A stretch of DNA of 64,000 nt, from positions 62,001 through 126,000 of the IMG/VR virus record IMGVR_UViG_3300037278_000114; one strand, given 5' to 3'. The notes under the pieces are model-generated. The model searched no databases. It was not told the DNA's origin and was given only the letters and a program-made list of their open reading frames with translations. Both the position numbers and the translations under genes were made by a program. The DNA is from a virus. Of the stretch, positions 34,794 through 42,759 are shown one piece after another; within the stretch, counting starts at the first letter, position 1; every line of letters starts with the position of its first letter.

Positions 34794-34879
34794 TGGTGCG
34801 GTCGGAGAGAGTTGAACTCTCATGGGGTTGCCCCCGCTACCACCTCAAGGTAGTGTGTATGCCGTTTCACCACGACCGC
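34794..34879 (-). tRNA. tRNA-Leu (GAG), CCA encoded
   Basis: Class II tRNA: acceptor GCGGTCG/CGACCGC, anticodon stem CTACC/GGTAG around TTGAGGT (anticodon GAG), variable arm GGGG..CCCC, T-stem GAGAG with TTCAACT, then ACCA. Its first 60 bases also encode the C-terminus of the HNH protein upstream. Confidence 0.88.
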
Positions 34880-35362
34880 GTTTCTCGAACCCCATGTCCC
34901 TGTTAGTTGATGGCAATTTGGGCAAAGAAATCTAAGGTTACAAAGCCGATTGTCATCATTGATACCATTTATATGGTCAAGATGTAGTGCAATCTTTTCA
35001 CTTAACCAGTCTGAAATCCCACAACGAGAACAACAATACTTCCATCCAATCCTAAGTAATCTCCGCTTAAGTTGAGAACTCCCAAGAAGTGAATTTTCAC
35101 AGAAAGCCTCATCGTCTGTGTACTTTTGTCTAATCCCTCGGTTTACTCGTTTGTCTGTCTCTGCGGTGAGCCCCCGGTTCCATATACTTCCTGTAAAGTG
35201 GGAAGTATCAATTTCGAACCTTTTGAAAAGTAACTTTAAGTGCCTATGATTACCCCCAGCCTGTTTCAATCCGAGTTTATCAATCACCCCAGCTACCGAT
35301 AGGCTGTCCCTAACGATGGGCTCCAGACTTTCCTTACTGTACTTGTTTCGATATTGTCTCAT
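34820..35362 (-). CDS. HNH homing endonuclease overlapping a tRNA
   Basis: 180 aa from the ATG at 35362 (GAGGG before it). The N-terminal half is helical and basic (KYSKESLEPIVRDSLSVAGVIDKLGLK), DNA-binding in style. The HNH core is CCSRCGISDW, LHLDHINGINDDNRLCNLRF, CPNCHQLTGTWG. The last 20 residues are encoded inside the tRNA-Leu(GAG) gene on the same strand, so processing of the tRNA would cut the 3' end of this message. Confidence 0.8.
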   Translation of the reverse strand: MRQYRNKYSKESLEPIVRDSLSVAGVIDKLGLKQAGGNHRHLKLLFKRFEIDTSHFTGSIWNRGLTAETDKRVNRGIRQKYTDDEAFCENSLLGSSQLKRRLLRIGWKYCCSRCGISDWLSEKIALHLDHINGINDDNRLCNLRFLCPNCHQLTGTWGSRNAVVVKRHTHYLEVVAGATP

Positions 35363-35621
35363 CACACCCTCAATTAGGGTATGAAAGTTCAAAAACACGA
35401 ATGCCAGTGTATGCGGATGCCAATTTATTTCAATGTGAACAGGTCTCTTGCTAGTACCGGTTGTTTGAGCCAACTAGGAACTAGCTTACCAAGCCATACT
35501 GCGTTCTCGGGAAAATGTGACGTGAGAGATAAAAGGCTCACGTATGGGGGTCGAATCACACCGCCCCGCAATGTACAATAGAGCTGTATGCCAGTTCCAG
35601 CATAGGAGCAATACTAAACTT

Positions 35622-35703
35622 TGGTGCCGATGACGAGAGTCGAACTCGTATGCTTTCGCGGGACGCTTTGAGTGTCCTGTGTATGCCATTCCACCACATC
35701 GGC
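35622..35703 (-). tRNA. tRNA-Leu (CAA), CCA encoded
   Basis: Acceptor GCCGATG with CATCGGC, loop CTCAAAG (anticodon CAA), variable arm CGCGAAAGC, T-stem ACGAG with TTCGACT, then ACCA. The pair closing the anticodon loop is A-C. A second CAA isoacceptor beside the one at 34183. Confidence 0.85.
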
Positions 35704-35716
35704 CTTGCTAAACTTT

Positions 35717-35806
35717 TGGTGCGCGAAACGAGAGTCGAACTCGTAGTTGCCCTTTCGGGACGGCAGATTCTGAGTCTGCTGTGTCTTCCAATTCCACCAC
35801 TCGCGC
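35717..35806 (-). tRNA. tRNA-Leu (CAG), CCA encoded
   Basis: Acceptor GCGCGAG/TTCGCGC, anticodon stem GCAGA/TCTGC around CTCAGAA (anticodon CAG), variable arm GTCCCGAAAGGGC, T-stem ACGAG with TTCGACT, then ACCA. Confidence 0.9.
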
Positions 35807-35929
35807 ATACTTTGTAAAACTTTGAACGACTGAGTTACTTATCGCCTTAGCGTCAATTCGCCTGCCACAGCTTTCACTCAATCACACGGGGTTCTGCGTG
35901 CAATCGTCTCACGATAGTAAGTTCAAACT

Positions 35930-36014
35930 TGGTGCCCGGAGGGGGACTCGAACCCCCACGTCTTGCGACAACAGATTCTAAGTCTGCCGCGTCTACCAAT
36001 TTCGCCATCCGGGC
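35930..36014 (-). tRNA. tRNA-Leu (TAG), CCA encoded
   Basis: Acceptor GCCCGGA/TCCGGGC, anticodon stem GCAGA with loop CTTAGAA (anticodon TAG), variable arm GTCGCAAGAC, T-stem GGGGG/CCCCC with TTCGAGT, then ACCA. Confidence 0.92.
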
Positions 36015-36050
36015 GTAAAAAGCTAAAAACCGTACAGCAGGAAAAGCTAA

Positions 36051-36269
36051 TTACCGCTCAGTCCGCTGCGACTTGGGAAGGTCGTTGCCCCATCCACGCT
36101 GGATGTCCGAAGCTTCCTGCTTCATGTACTGCTCGGCTACTTCCCACTGACCGCTCTCAGGTTCGTCCTTGAGCGTAACAACGGAGCCCTTCTTCACTCG
36201 CGGGTCTACGTTGAGCCAAGCTACCTGTTGCGCGTTCCCTTGTACCAACAGCGTTTGAACGACTTGCAT
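36051..36269 (-). CDS. hypothetical protein
   Basis: 72 aa from the ATG at 36269, linked to the GIY-YIG stop as TAATG. Beta-strand start (MQVVQTLLVQGNAQQVAWL) then a charged C-terminus. No family recognised. It is probably the native gene next to which the endonuclease inserted. Confidence 0.6.
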   Translation of the reverse strand: MQVVQTLLVQGNAQQVAWLNVDPRVKKGSVVTLKDEPESGQWEVAEQYMKQEASDIQRGWGNDLPKSQRTER

Positions 36270-36883
36270 TATACTCTTCCTCGTTTCCAACTACCCACAA
36301 GGTACGTGGACAGGTCTGATTGCTTCACCTTCATATTTGTAACACCGTCTGTTACCCAACAAGTCCCATGTTGCGAGTTCTTTTCACCAACTCTCAAGCT
36401 TGCTGCCAACGCCATCTTGGCTTTGGTTTCAGATGTATGCTTACGTCCTGACCAGATGCCTATGAACTGGGGGGCAACTCCGTACCCCTTTTTCCTTCTA
36501 CCTTCAACCATCTTCATATAGTGGTTGGGGTCTCTTTTACTTTTACTTCCGTGAGACATTTTCGCTGCCCTTGAATAATCTGCTTTGCCTTCCCGGTTTA
36601 TCCAATCAAACCCCCCACTTCCACCTTGTCTCAGGTTGTAGCAAAGCGAATCTTGCCGGTACGTTTCAATTAGTTCAAACTCCTTAGCGAAAGCCTCCTC
36701 TGGATTGTCAAAGATGAAGCAGAGATTCTTGATGAACGCTGGCTCACCGTACTTTATTATTGCGCGTTTCAAAATCTTACCCGACCCAAGGTACCCATCG
36801 TAGGGGTCTTTGGTCTTATGGACGCCGAAGTAGTACCTCCCGTTCACCAGATTCTGTGTTCGATACACTGTGAAAAATGTCAT
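36269..36883 (-). CDS. GIY-YIG homing endonuclease
   Basis: 204 aa from the ATG at 36883. The nuclease domain has TVYRTQNLVNGRYYFGVHKT (degenerate GIY...YFG), the catalytic Arg/Glu region (KRAIIKYG, FELIETYR) and YNLRQGGSGG. The C-terminal part has NUMOD3-like DNA-binding repeats (SGRKHTSETKAKMALAAS). Mobile enzyme between tRNA-Leu and tRNA-Tyr. Confidence 0.82.
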   Translation of the reverse strand: MTFFTVYRTQNLVNGRYYFGVHKTKDPYDGYLGSGKILKRAIIKYGEPAFIKNLCFIFDNPEEAFAKEFELIETYRQDSLCYNLRQGGSGGFDWINREGKADYSRAAKMSHGSKSKRDPNHYMKMVEGRRKKGYGVAPQFIGIWSGRKHTSETKAKMALAASLRVGEKNSQHGTCWVTDGVTNMKVKQSDLSTYLVGSWKRGRV

Positions 36884-36939
36884 GAACCTACCGACCTCCA
36901 AGAGATACCTCTACTTAAAGAGGTCGGTAGTCACGAAAG

Positions 36940-37027
36940 TGCAAGTAGAGGGAGTCGAACCCCCAGCGGCTTTTTAGGGCAACGAGTTTACAGCCCGGTG
37001 CGACCAACCGATAGTCGCCTTACTTGC
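36940..37027 (-). tRNA. tRNA-Tyr (GTA), no encoded CCA
   Basis: Acceptor GCAAGTA/TACTTGC, D-stem GCGAC/GTCGC, loop CTGTAAA (anticodon GTA), long variable arm, T-arm with TTCGACT, discriminator A followed by CTT. The anticodon stem has one mismatch and one wobble. The CCA must be added by an enzyme. Confidence 0.82.
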
Positions 37028-37038
37028 GTATTCAATTT

Positions 37039-37125
37039 TGGTGGGCAGAGGAGGATTTGAACCTCCGAATCCACTAGGGAAGCTGGGTTACAGCCAGCCC
37101 GTTTTAGCCACTCACGCATCTGCCC
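37039..37125 (-). tRNA. tRNA-Tyr (GTA), CCA encoded
   Basis: Acceptor GGGCAGA/TCTGCCC, anticodon stem GCTGG/CCAGC around CTGTAAC (anticodon GTA), long variable arm, T-stem GGAGG/CCTCC with TTCAAAT, then ACCA. The D-arm resembles bacterial tRNA-Tyr. Confidence 0.9.
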
Positions 37126-37130
37126 AAAAC

Positions 37131-37155
37131 TAAAAGCCACCCTTTCGGGCGGCTT
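37131..37155 (-). terminator. probable terminator upstream of the tRNA cluster
   Basis: Minus-strand AGCCGCCC, GAAA loop, GGGTGGCT, then TTTTA. Just before tRNA-Tyr, it would stop transcripts coming from the 37-38 kb genes, or be a processing hairpin. Confidence 0.5.
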
Positions 37156-37340
37156 CGTGTATCCTTGAACCTTGCTCTTGTTAGGAGGGTCTGTCGGACA
37201 GCACGAGGCCGCTGCTAAGCAGGTAATACAAGCTTAGTCCGAGGGTCGTGTTGTGTGAGAGACGGTTCATTTTCAATTCCTTTTGTCTTGCCCCGGCCAT
37301 GTGCGTGTGCAGAGATGGCTCCGGCAGCGACTTCTTATAC

Positions 37341-37348
37341 ATAATACT
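37341..37348 (-). promoter_or_regulatory. candidate phage promoter octamer AGTATTAT
   Basis: Minus-strand AGTATTAT in the 235-base gap between the 29-aa ORF and the terminator. It could start a tRNA-cluster transcript; no gene is seen between it and the terminator. Confidence 0.4.
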
Positions 37349-37390
37349 ACGAAGTTCGAGAAAGTAAACACTTATTTTGAATTTCTTTCG

Positions 37391-37480
37391 TTAGCCTTTG
37401 CCGAGGGTCTTCAACATGTCCCAAGTCATACGGCAAGCAGCCCACGCATAACCGATGCAGAACTTCAGTTTCTTTATCAT
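37391..37480 (-). CDS. 29-aa ORF, coupled
   Basis: MIKKLKFCIGYAWAACRM... with a GGGAGG site inside the end of the preceding gene and an ATGA overlap with its stop. A short basic, partly hydrophobic peptide. The ribosome site and the overlap support translation; function unknown. Confidence 0.45.
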   Translation of the reverse strand: MIKKLKFCIGYAWAACRMTWDMLKTLGKG

Positions 37481-38424
37481 ACACGACCTCCCTCTGCGAG
37501 TTCAAGCATCGGGTACTGTACCTTCAGCTTGTCGAACGCAGCCTTCAAGTGAATACCTTCCTTGTCCGTAACAATCAATACGGAGTTCATGCGGGGTACC
37601 ATCACACACATTTCAGCAGTGATGTCATGATGAGCGAAGACCTCCGCCATAATCTTCCGGGCGAACAGAACCTCTTGCAGAATCTCACCCCCCGATTTCG
37701 AAATGAATGGGTATGCGATACCCTCCACTGTAAACCCAGTGAGGCTGAACCTAGCCATCTCCGGCGTCGTGCCCGGTGCCCAGTGGATGTAGAAGGGGCT
37801 GAGGTTGGGCAAGGTCTTGAGATACTTGTCGCCACCGATTCCAATCATGGAGATGTTGCGAGAGTCGGCGAACGCTGGCGTCGAACCCATGGGGCTGATG
37901 CGGAAGCTTACCTGCGGAGTGAACTGCGAGATAATCTTCAGACCCTTGAGCGTGCTCAGCAGGTTGTTGTAACGCTTCTCCTCATCGGTCGTAGCGTTCT
38001 TCACCATCTTGACTTTGGGCTCGAAGGGGTTCAGCTTCGCATCCTTCGGCCACGACTCCTTGAGAGCGTCCATCTCCTTCATGGCACCCTCAGTGTAGTA
38101 AGACATGCCAGCGTACGACTGAAGGTTGAGGAGAACCTGAGTGAACAGATTGTAATCGAGAAGATGGTAGAGCTTGCGACAGACGAACAACCGGTCGTAG
38201 CCTGTAGGCTCACACTTGACCTCAGGGCCGGTCGCATACCAGCAGTCACGAAAGAGTTTATAGAGAAGGGTAGAACCGTGCATGGTTCTGTCAAACTCTA
38301 CATGAGAAAACTGTTTGGAGAACTCCGCCTTCATACTGTCTTCAGATAAGAAGAGCCGGTGGATTTCACCTGAAAAGGTGTCTGCTACCCTTTGATATGT
38401 TACATTCATTTCATTTGACTCCAT
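37477..38424 (-). CDS. hypothetical protein
   Basis: 315 aa, no recognised family. Alpha-helical first half, then a beta-rich second half. GGGGAG precedes the ATG. It overlaps the recombinase-like gene upstream by 14 bases. Large and intact, so probably a conserved phage protein. Confidence 0.75.
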   Translation of the reverse strand: MESNEMNVTYQRVADTFSGEIHRLFLSEDSMKAEFSKQFSHVEFDRTMHGSTLLYKLFRDCWYATGPEVKCEPTGYDRLFVCRKLYHLLDYNLFTQVLLNLQSYAGMSYYTEGAMKEMDALKESWPKDAKLNPFEPKVKMVKNATTDEEKRYNNLLSTLKGLKIISQFTPQVSFRISPMGSTPAFADSRNISMIGIGGDKYLKTLPNLSPFYIHWAPGTTPEMARFSLTGFTVEGIAYPFISKSGGEILQEVLFARKIMAEVFAHHDITAEMCVMVPRMNSVLIVTDKEGIHLKAAFDKLKVQYPMLELAEGGRV

Positions 38425-38902
38425 GGTGTTTCACTCCCCACCCCCCGAGGATGTCTACGATGTGAAGGAACAGTTTAGTATCCCGTGCCACTCGGTCGTA
38501 GGCTGTAACTAAAACCTTACCGAACTCCCCACATTTACCAGCTAATAGTAGGGTGTTTAGCCCCTCTCGTATGGAATTAGAGCCGTGGATAGAGTCTGAG
38601 TATTCTCCTACCACCAATAACCCTTTGTGGGCAGCATATTTACGTAGAGCCAGTAATTGGTTCTCCAGACTCTGTGTTTTAGTAGACACTCTTGCGTAGA
38701 GCACCGCCTTAGTTTTAAGTGGCTCAGGTGTCGGGATTCTACTAGGAACCTCGTCAAGATGGTTCAACTGAGCACTCAACGAGACGGTATTTGGAGAAGG
38801 AAACTTTTCAGCCATCCGAGCACGCATCAACTCCTGTTCCTTCTCTAAGGAGAAGGTGAGTTCTGTGCTCTCTTTTTTAGGTCTACCCGTCCCCATCGTC
38901 AT
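38411..38902 (-). CDS. serine-recombinase catalytic-domain protein
   Basis: 163 aa. From residue 66, AVLYARVSTKTQSLENQ is the resolvase active-site segment with its nucleophilic serine (ARVS), followed by EYSDS...SNSIREGLNTLL and VTAYDRVARDT, the helix bearing the conserved arginines. There is no C-terminal DNA-binding domain. The N-terminus has GRPKK, an AT-hook-like motif. No transposase partner or attachment site is seen. It is either a tiny DNA invertase or resolvase of the phage, or a domesticated nuclease-like remnant. Confidence 0.7.
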   Translation of the reverse strand: MTMGTGRPKKESTELTFSLEKEQELMRARMAEKFPSPNTVSLSAQLNHLDEVPSRIPTPEPLKTKAVLYARVSTKTQSLENQLLALRKYAAHKGLLVVGEYSDSIHGSNSIREGLNTLLLAGKCGEFGKVLVTAYDRVARDTKLFLHIVDILGGWGVKHHGVK

Positions 38903-39327
38903 TCCTCTTCGCTCTCTTCCTCTTCCTCATGCTCCGGTGACTTTAGATATAGGTCGTCGTAAGATGACGGGAGTGTGATGTCGTCATACTTAGGAAGCAG
39001 CCGAGTGAATCCAGAAGGCTCCCGGATAAGATTAGGTTCGAAGATGCGAGGCTTGATCCTGTAGCCGATATTGATAGACCGGTCTTCCTCGTTGTAGCCG
39101 AGAAGGATTTCGTACTCATCCCTGAACCTCATCGACAAGTGACGAGCAAGGTTCATGCAATCGGACGTGATGGCAGAGATAGTGGCGTCACATACCTTAG
39201 CACCGACGTACTGCTCCAGCATCGGCTTGACCATCCGGTAGTATTCAGCTTCGACCTCAGCCTCTTCCCGTGCCTGTCGAAGGTCGTACTCTTTCAATAC
39301 TGCTTCGTACTCTTCACGCGGGGTCAT
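38899..39327 (-). CDS. hypothetical protein
   Basis: 142 aa from the ATG at 39327, which overlaps the PhoH stop. A helical, charged N-terminus and a C-terminus of Glu repeats. No family recognised; co-expressed with PhoH. Confidence 0.65.
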   Translation of the reverse strand: MTPREEYEAVLKEYDLRQAREEAEVEAEYYRMVKPMLEQYVGAKVCDATISAITSDCMNLARHLSMRFRDEYEILLGYNEEDRSINIGYRIKPRIFEPNLIREPSGFTRLLPKYDDITLPSSYDDLYLKSPEHEEEEESEEE

Positions 39328-40105
39328 TCTCTTCCTCCGCGTACTCTTCCTCCCGGTAGGCTTCAACAATCTCCTTCACCAGCGGGTGACGAACAATGTC
39401 TTCGTCCTCGAAATACTGGAAGTGAATCTTGAGTACCCGTTCGAGTACCTTCTCGGCATGAATGATGCCGCTGTCGAACTTGGGCCTGATGTCAATCTGC
39501 GTGTCGTCACCATTGATGACAAACTTGGAGCCCTCACCCATACGAGTTAAAATCATCTTCATCTGCTCACGAGTGGTGTTCTGAGCTTCATCTACAATCA
39601 CGAAGCAGTTGTTCAATGTACGACCTCGCAGAAACGCCACCGCAGCCACTTCAATGACGCCATCTTCTAGATACTTGTTCACCAGTGGGGAAGGCATCAG
39701 AGCATAAAGAGCATCGTAGATGGGGCGGAGATACGGGTCAACCTTCTCCTGCATGGAGCCGGGGAGGAAGCCGAGACTCTCACCCGCTTCAACCGCAGGG
39801 CGGATGAGCACGAGGCGGTTGTTCTTCTTCGCCAGCCACTGCACCGCCTTGGCGACGGCGAGGAACGTCTTTCCTGTCCCCGCAGGTCCAATACCAAACA
39901 CCATATCATGCTTGTCGATGGCATCGAGGTATGCCTTCTGGTTCACTGAGCGTGGAATGACCTTTAGAGTCGCCAGCTTTGCACTCGGATGATAAGGAGC
40001 CTCGGGCTCCATCTCTCTCTTCCATGGAATCGTCGCCGACTCTTTCGTTGCACGTGTCTTGGTAGTCTTAGCAGCTTTGATTTTCTTGCTGTAGTTATTG
40101 CCCAT
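39314..40105 (-). CDS. phoH: PhoH-like ATPase
   Basis: 263 aa. [20 protein letters not shown] (Walker A 73-80), [17 protein letters not shown] (strand and turn typical of PhoH), and [10 protein letters not shown] (Walker B) in order, then [18 protein letters not shown] (sensor). PhoH proteins are RNA-associated ATPases common in large phages, possibly helicases. The N-terminal 45 residues are basic. Confidence 0.88.
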   Translation of the reverse strand: MGNNYSKKIKAAKTTKTRATKESATIPWKREMEPEAPYHPSAKLATLKVIPRSVNQKAYLDAIDKHDMVFGIGPAGTGKTFLAVAKAVQWLAKKNNRLVLIRPAVEAGESLGFLPGSMQEKVDPYLRPIYDALYALMPSPLVNKYLEDGVIEVAAVAFLRGRTLNNCFVIVDEAQNTTREQMKMILTRMGEGSKFVINGDDTQIDIRPKFDSGIIHAEKVLERVLKIHFQYFEDEDIVRHPLVKEIVEAYREEEYAEEENDPA

Positions 40106-40108
40106 GAG

Positions 40109-40342
40109 TTACCGCGTTCTCCAGATACGTGCCTTACCGTCAAGTACCTTGTCCATGTGAACCAGCTTGTGCTGCTGGTTACGCTTCATACCCCATACGG
40201 CCAGTTCAATATGACCAACTCTACCTATCTCGTTCTCGTCAATGAGAGTAGAGTCCCCGACCTTCATTTGCAGAAGGTCAGGGATGCGGATGTGGAGTTC
40301 CGCTTCAGTCGATTCTGGAATGGGGATGCCATGTTCAATCAT
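40109..40342 (-). CDS. hypothetical protein
   Basis: 77 aa, strand-rich, basic C-terminus. ATGA-type overlap with the upstream gene. No family recognised. Confidence 0.6.
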   Translation of the reverse strand: MIEHGIPIPESTEAELHIRIPDLLQMKVGDSTLIDENEIGRVGHIELAVWGMKRNQQHKLVHMDKVLDGKARIWRTR

Positions 40343-40797
40343 GCAGTGGCCTTCTTCTCAAGCTGCTCCATCTTCTCTTCGGAGTCGATGACCATCTTGG
40401 CCGGTTCTCCACTCTCGTAGGCACCTACAATGTAGGTAGAGCTAGGGGTGGAAATGTCAGCGGCTGTAGGAGAGTCGAAGGAGTCCAACTCGGTTGCCAA
40501 CTGCTCACCCAGTTTGGTGACAGGCTCCGGCTCAACGCGAAGAGTCTGCACGTCGCCAGTAACGTCCATGGACACGGGGGAGCCTTGATAAGTGAAGTTG
40601 GAGTCTACTTGAGTGAGTACAGTTCCTTCAAGCTCAGAGAAGGGGACGGCGATAACATCGTCCGGGTCTACTCCATACCGCTGCTTGATAAACTCATCCC
40701 GCGTCGGGCCGTCTGCGTTGGGCACGAAGGTAACCTTGTTGCAAGGTTCGAACAAGGGGTCGTTCACCGTGGAGCTTCCAGCTATTTTCATAGTCAT
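40339..40797 (-). CDS. hypothetical protein
   Basis: 152 aa, acidic, with AGGAAGG before the ATG and a promoter octamer at 40819-40826. No motif recognised. Its ATG overlaps the stop of the LAGLIDADG pseudogene by four bases. Confidence 0.65.
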   Translation of the reverse strand: MTMKIAGSSTVNDPLFEPCNKVTFVPNADGPTRDEFIKQRYGVDPDDVIAVPFSELEGTVLTQVDSNFTYQGSPVSMDVTGDVQTLRVEPEPVTKLGEQLATELDSFDSPTAADISTPSSTYIVGAYESGEPAKMVIDSEEKMEQLEKKATA

Positions 40798-40818
40798 AGT
40801 TGTTCCTTCCTATATTCC

Positions 40819-40826
40819 ATAATACT
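40819..40826 (-). promoter_or_regulatory. candidate phage promoter octamer AGTATTAT
   Basis: Minus-strand AGTATTAT inside the last codons of the LAGLIDADG pseudogene, 21 bases before the next ATG. The native promoter therefore seems to be retained within the end of the inserted gene. Confidence 0.45.
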
Positions 40827-41277
40827 GTCTGCCAAAATTTTCTTTCTATCCAAATACAATTTGGTTTCAGCGTAAAGTACCCTAGCTACTTTAGCTGCTT
40901 TGCGTGAATAGTAGACTGCTGTGGACATCTTATATTGGGTACCCACAGTACCCTCTATACCACAAAAGTCTTGAAAAGACTCTATTGTGGCTCTAGTCCC
41001 AATCAAACCAATGTGGGGTCGTCCATTCCCCGAGTTGTATCCCAGCCACCCATCACCGTCTATCACCCCCCGCCAGAAATCCCGATTATTTTCTAGTGAG
41101 GGGCTGACAGTCGCTGTCAGACTCTTACGTTCAGTTATTCCTAACGATAGCAGGTCAGACACCAACCGTTGACTGGTAACTTCAAATCTCGCCGCAGCCC
41201 CTTTATGACTAACCTTTACCCCCGCCTCTGCTTGAAGAAATTCTCTAAATTTTTCAACGTGTTCCCTGTCCTCAATC

Positions 41278-41363
41278 CCGAGTTCGAGAATCACCTTTGG
41301 GTAACGTCCCAAATGGAAGTCCGAGTTCGAGAATCACCTTTGGGTAACGTCCCAAATGGAAGT
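41278..41363. repeat. perfect 43-bp tandem duplication
   Basis: 41278-41320 and 41321-41363 are identical. The length is not a multiple of three, so it shifts the reading frame of the endonuclease gene it lies in. Confidence 0.95.
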
Positions 41364-41566
41364 GGATACACCCATCTGCAAGAAGAAATCCCGCCCAATA
41401 CGCAGAGGTGGGGGTGATGCAACTAAAAGCGGTTTCATTATGAATTGGTAGCCGAAAGTCGGCTCTAGCTGATAAGCCGGTTCGCTTAAGCAAATTGGAT
41501 ACTGTCTGAGGACTTATGCTAAAGTCCCGACCTACCTGCTTACATGAAGCCCCTTGGCTGTAGGCT

Positions 41567-42025
41567 TCAACGACTGCGGCTTGCTTTTCTTTGGATAATC
41601 TCATCTATAGACCTCAATAAAGAGTCCCATAGTTCATTTTCTTGATACCCATCCAGTTTGAATTTCCACTTACCCTCAACCAAAACAGCGACCGCCACTA
41701 CCAACTGAAAAAGGGAGCCATCATCTCGCCCTTCAATCTCAGCTTGTTTGGCATAGTTAATTGCGTCCAGAACCTCTTGTCCTAAATCGGTAAGGACATC
41801 ACGGCCATTGAACGCTTTCAGGCGGCTTCCATACTTCTGCTCACCTAAGGCCACACGAGCTTCGATGTCCTCGCAGATAGAGTTAAACCCCATCTGACGC
41901 AGGTTAGCAGTGACAGCATGGGCAACATCTATATCACCTGATATGGGAAGGGGTTGAATCTGCGTGGCAACATTGGATTGAACAGCGATAGAATAGTTAT
42001 CTGGTTTAGGTTGGTCTAGGGACAT
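41567..42025 (-). CDS. hypothetical protein
   Basis: 152 aa from the ATG at 42025 (GGAGG six bases before). ARVALGEQKYGSRLKAFNG, then GQEVLDAINYAKQ, recalls helical phage proteins with a MazG-like pattern, but key residues cannot be confirmed by eye. Its 3' end overlaps the endonuclease remnant. Confidence 0.6.
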   Translation of the reverse strand: MSLDQPKPDNYSIAVQSNVATQIQPLPISGDIDVAHAVTANLRQMGFNSICEDIEARVALGEQKYGSRLKAFNGRDVLTDLGQEVLDAINYAKQAEIEGRDDGSLFQLVVAVAVLVEGKWKFKLDGYQENELWDSLLRSIDEIIQRKASRSR

Positions 42026-42040
42026 CAAATCCTCCAGACA

Positions 42041-42048
42041 CTAATACC
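42041..42048 (-). promoter_or_regulatory. candidate phage promoter octamer GGTATTAG
   Basis: Minus-strand GGTATTAG 15 bases before the ATG of the 152-aa gene. Confidence 0.45.
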
Positions 42049-42055
42049 AGCGATT

Positions 42056-42259
42056 TTAGGTGTTACGATACCACTCCGGGTCAACCTTTTCGAGTGCAGC
42101 ACCCAGCTTACTTGGGAATACTACAGCGTGCTCTTCCTCTCCACCCCATATCGGTGAATTAAGGGTGTCATGGTTAAGGGTTAAGTCGATTACAGCTTTG
42201 TAGAAAGCTTCCAGCTTGGCGATACGTGCTTCCTCTTTTTCGTCAGCCATGATAGCCAT
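42056..42259 (-). CDS. small hypothetical protein
   Basis: 67 aa from the ATG at 42259 (GGGAGAG before it). Helical and charged at the start, then a hydrophobic C-terminus. No family recognised. The frame extends back in phase, so the start is uncertain. Confidence 0.55.
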   Translation of the reverse strand: MAIMADEKEEARIAKLEAFYKAVIDLTLNHDTLNSPIWGGEEEHAVVFPSKLGAALEKVDPEWYRNT

Positions 42260-42279
42260 TACTCTCTCCCATTCCATGA

Positions 42280-42759
42280 CAATGCCCAAATAAGGAACTT
42301 ATCGCCAAACAGCAAACTCAAACCCTTGGATACAACATTACCTGTGGTGGGGACGGTGGGAACACATCAACCAGTAGAACGCTGGAGTGGAATAAACACA
42401 TAAGTGATGCGCTAAAAGGGAAGCCCAAGACGGCTGAACATCGGGCTAATCTATGCGGACCTAGACCCCGCATCTTAGGAAGCGGAAATCCTTTCTATGG
42501 TAAAACTCACACGGATAAAGCAAAGAAGAAAATAGCCAAGCGACCCTACGCCAAGGGAGACAGCCATCACTTTTATGGGAAGCCCACTACTACCTCATTC
42601 AAAGCGGGAAACGAACACCCACGTGCCACCCCTATCACCATTAACGGGGTGGAATACGGCTCCCTTTCTCTCGCAGCACAAGCCCTAAACATGACCCGTC
42701 CCAAACTTCAACGGTGGGTTCGGGCGGGAAAGCCTATTCCACCCTCCCCAAACCCTTAA
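42280..42759 (+). pseudogene. N-terminally truncated GIY-YIG endonuclease, plus strand
   Basis: An open frame of 159 codons with no usable start. It opens with KELIAKQQTQTLGYNITCGG, the end of a GIY-YIG domain, followed by NUMOD3-type repeats (FYGKTHTDKAKKKIAKRP, FYGKPTTTSF) and a C-terminal HTH (SLAAQALNMTRPKLQRWV). The catalytic GIY-YIG part is absent and an in-frame TGA lies immediately upstream. A decayed homing enzyme; the 470 bases are otherwise without a gene. Confidence 0.8.

Larger units (their letters stand above)
40794..41604 (-). pseudogene. LAGLIDADG homing endonuclease broken by a 43-bp tandem duplication
   Basis: Two frames together give one enzyme: the upstream part (41604 to about 41320) has a helix-turn-helix (CKQVGRDFSISPQTVSNLLKR) and the first motif YWAGFLLADGC; the downstream part has the second motif FWRGVIDGDGWLGY. 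The frames are separated by an exact 43-bp duplication at 41278-41363, which both repeat as GRYPKVILELG. Removing one copy restores a single frame of about 255 codons. So the gene was inactivated by a recent event. Confidence 0.85.

Noticed and set aside
35381-35581. 66-codon plus-strand frame
   Set aside because: Weak ribosome site and no recognisable sequence; the start overlaps the HNH gene start on the other strand. The 260-base gap seems to hold no gene.
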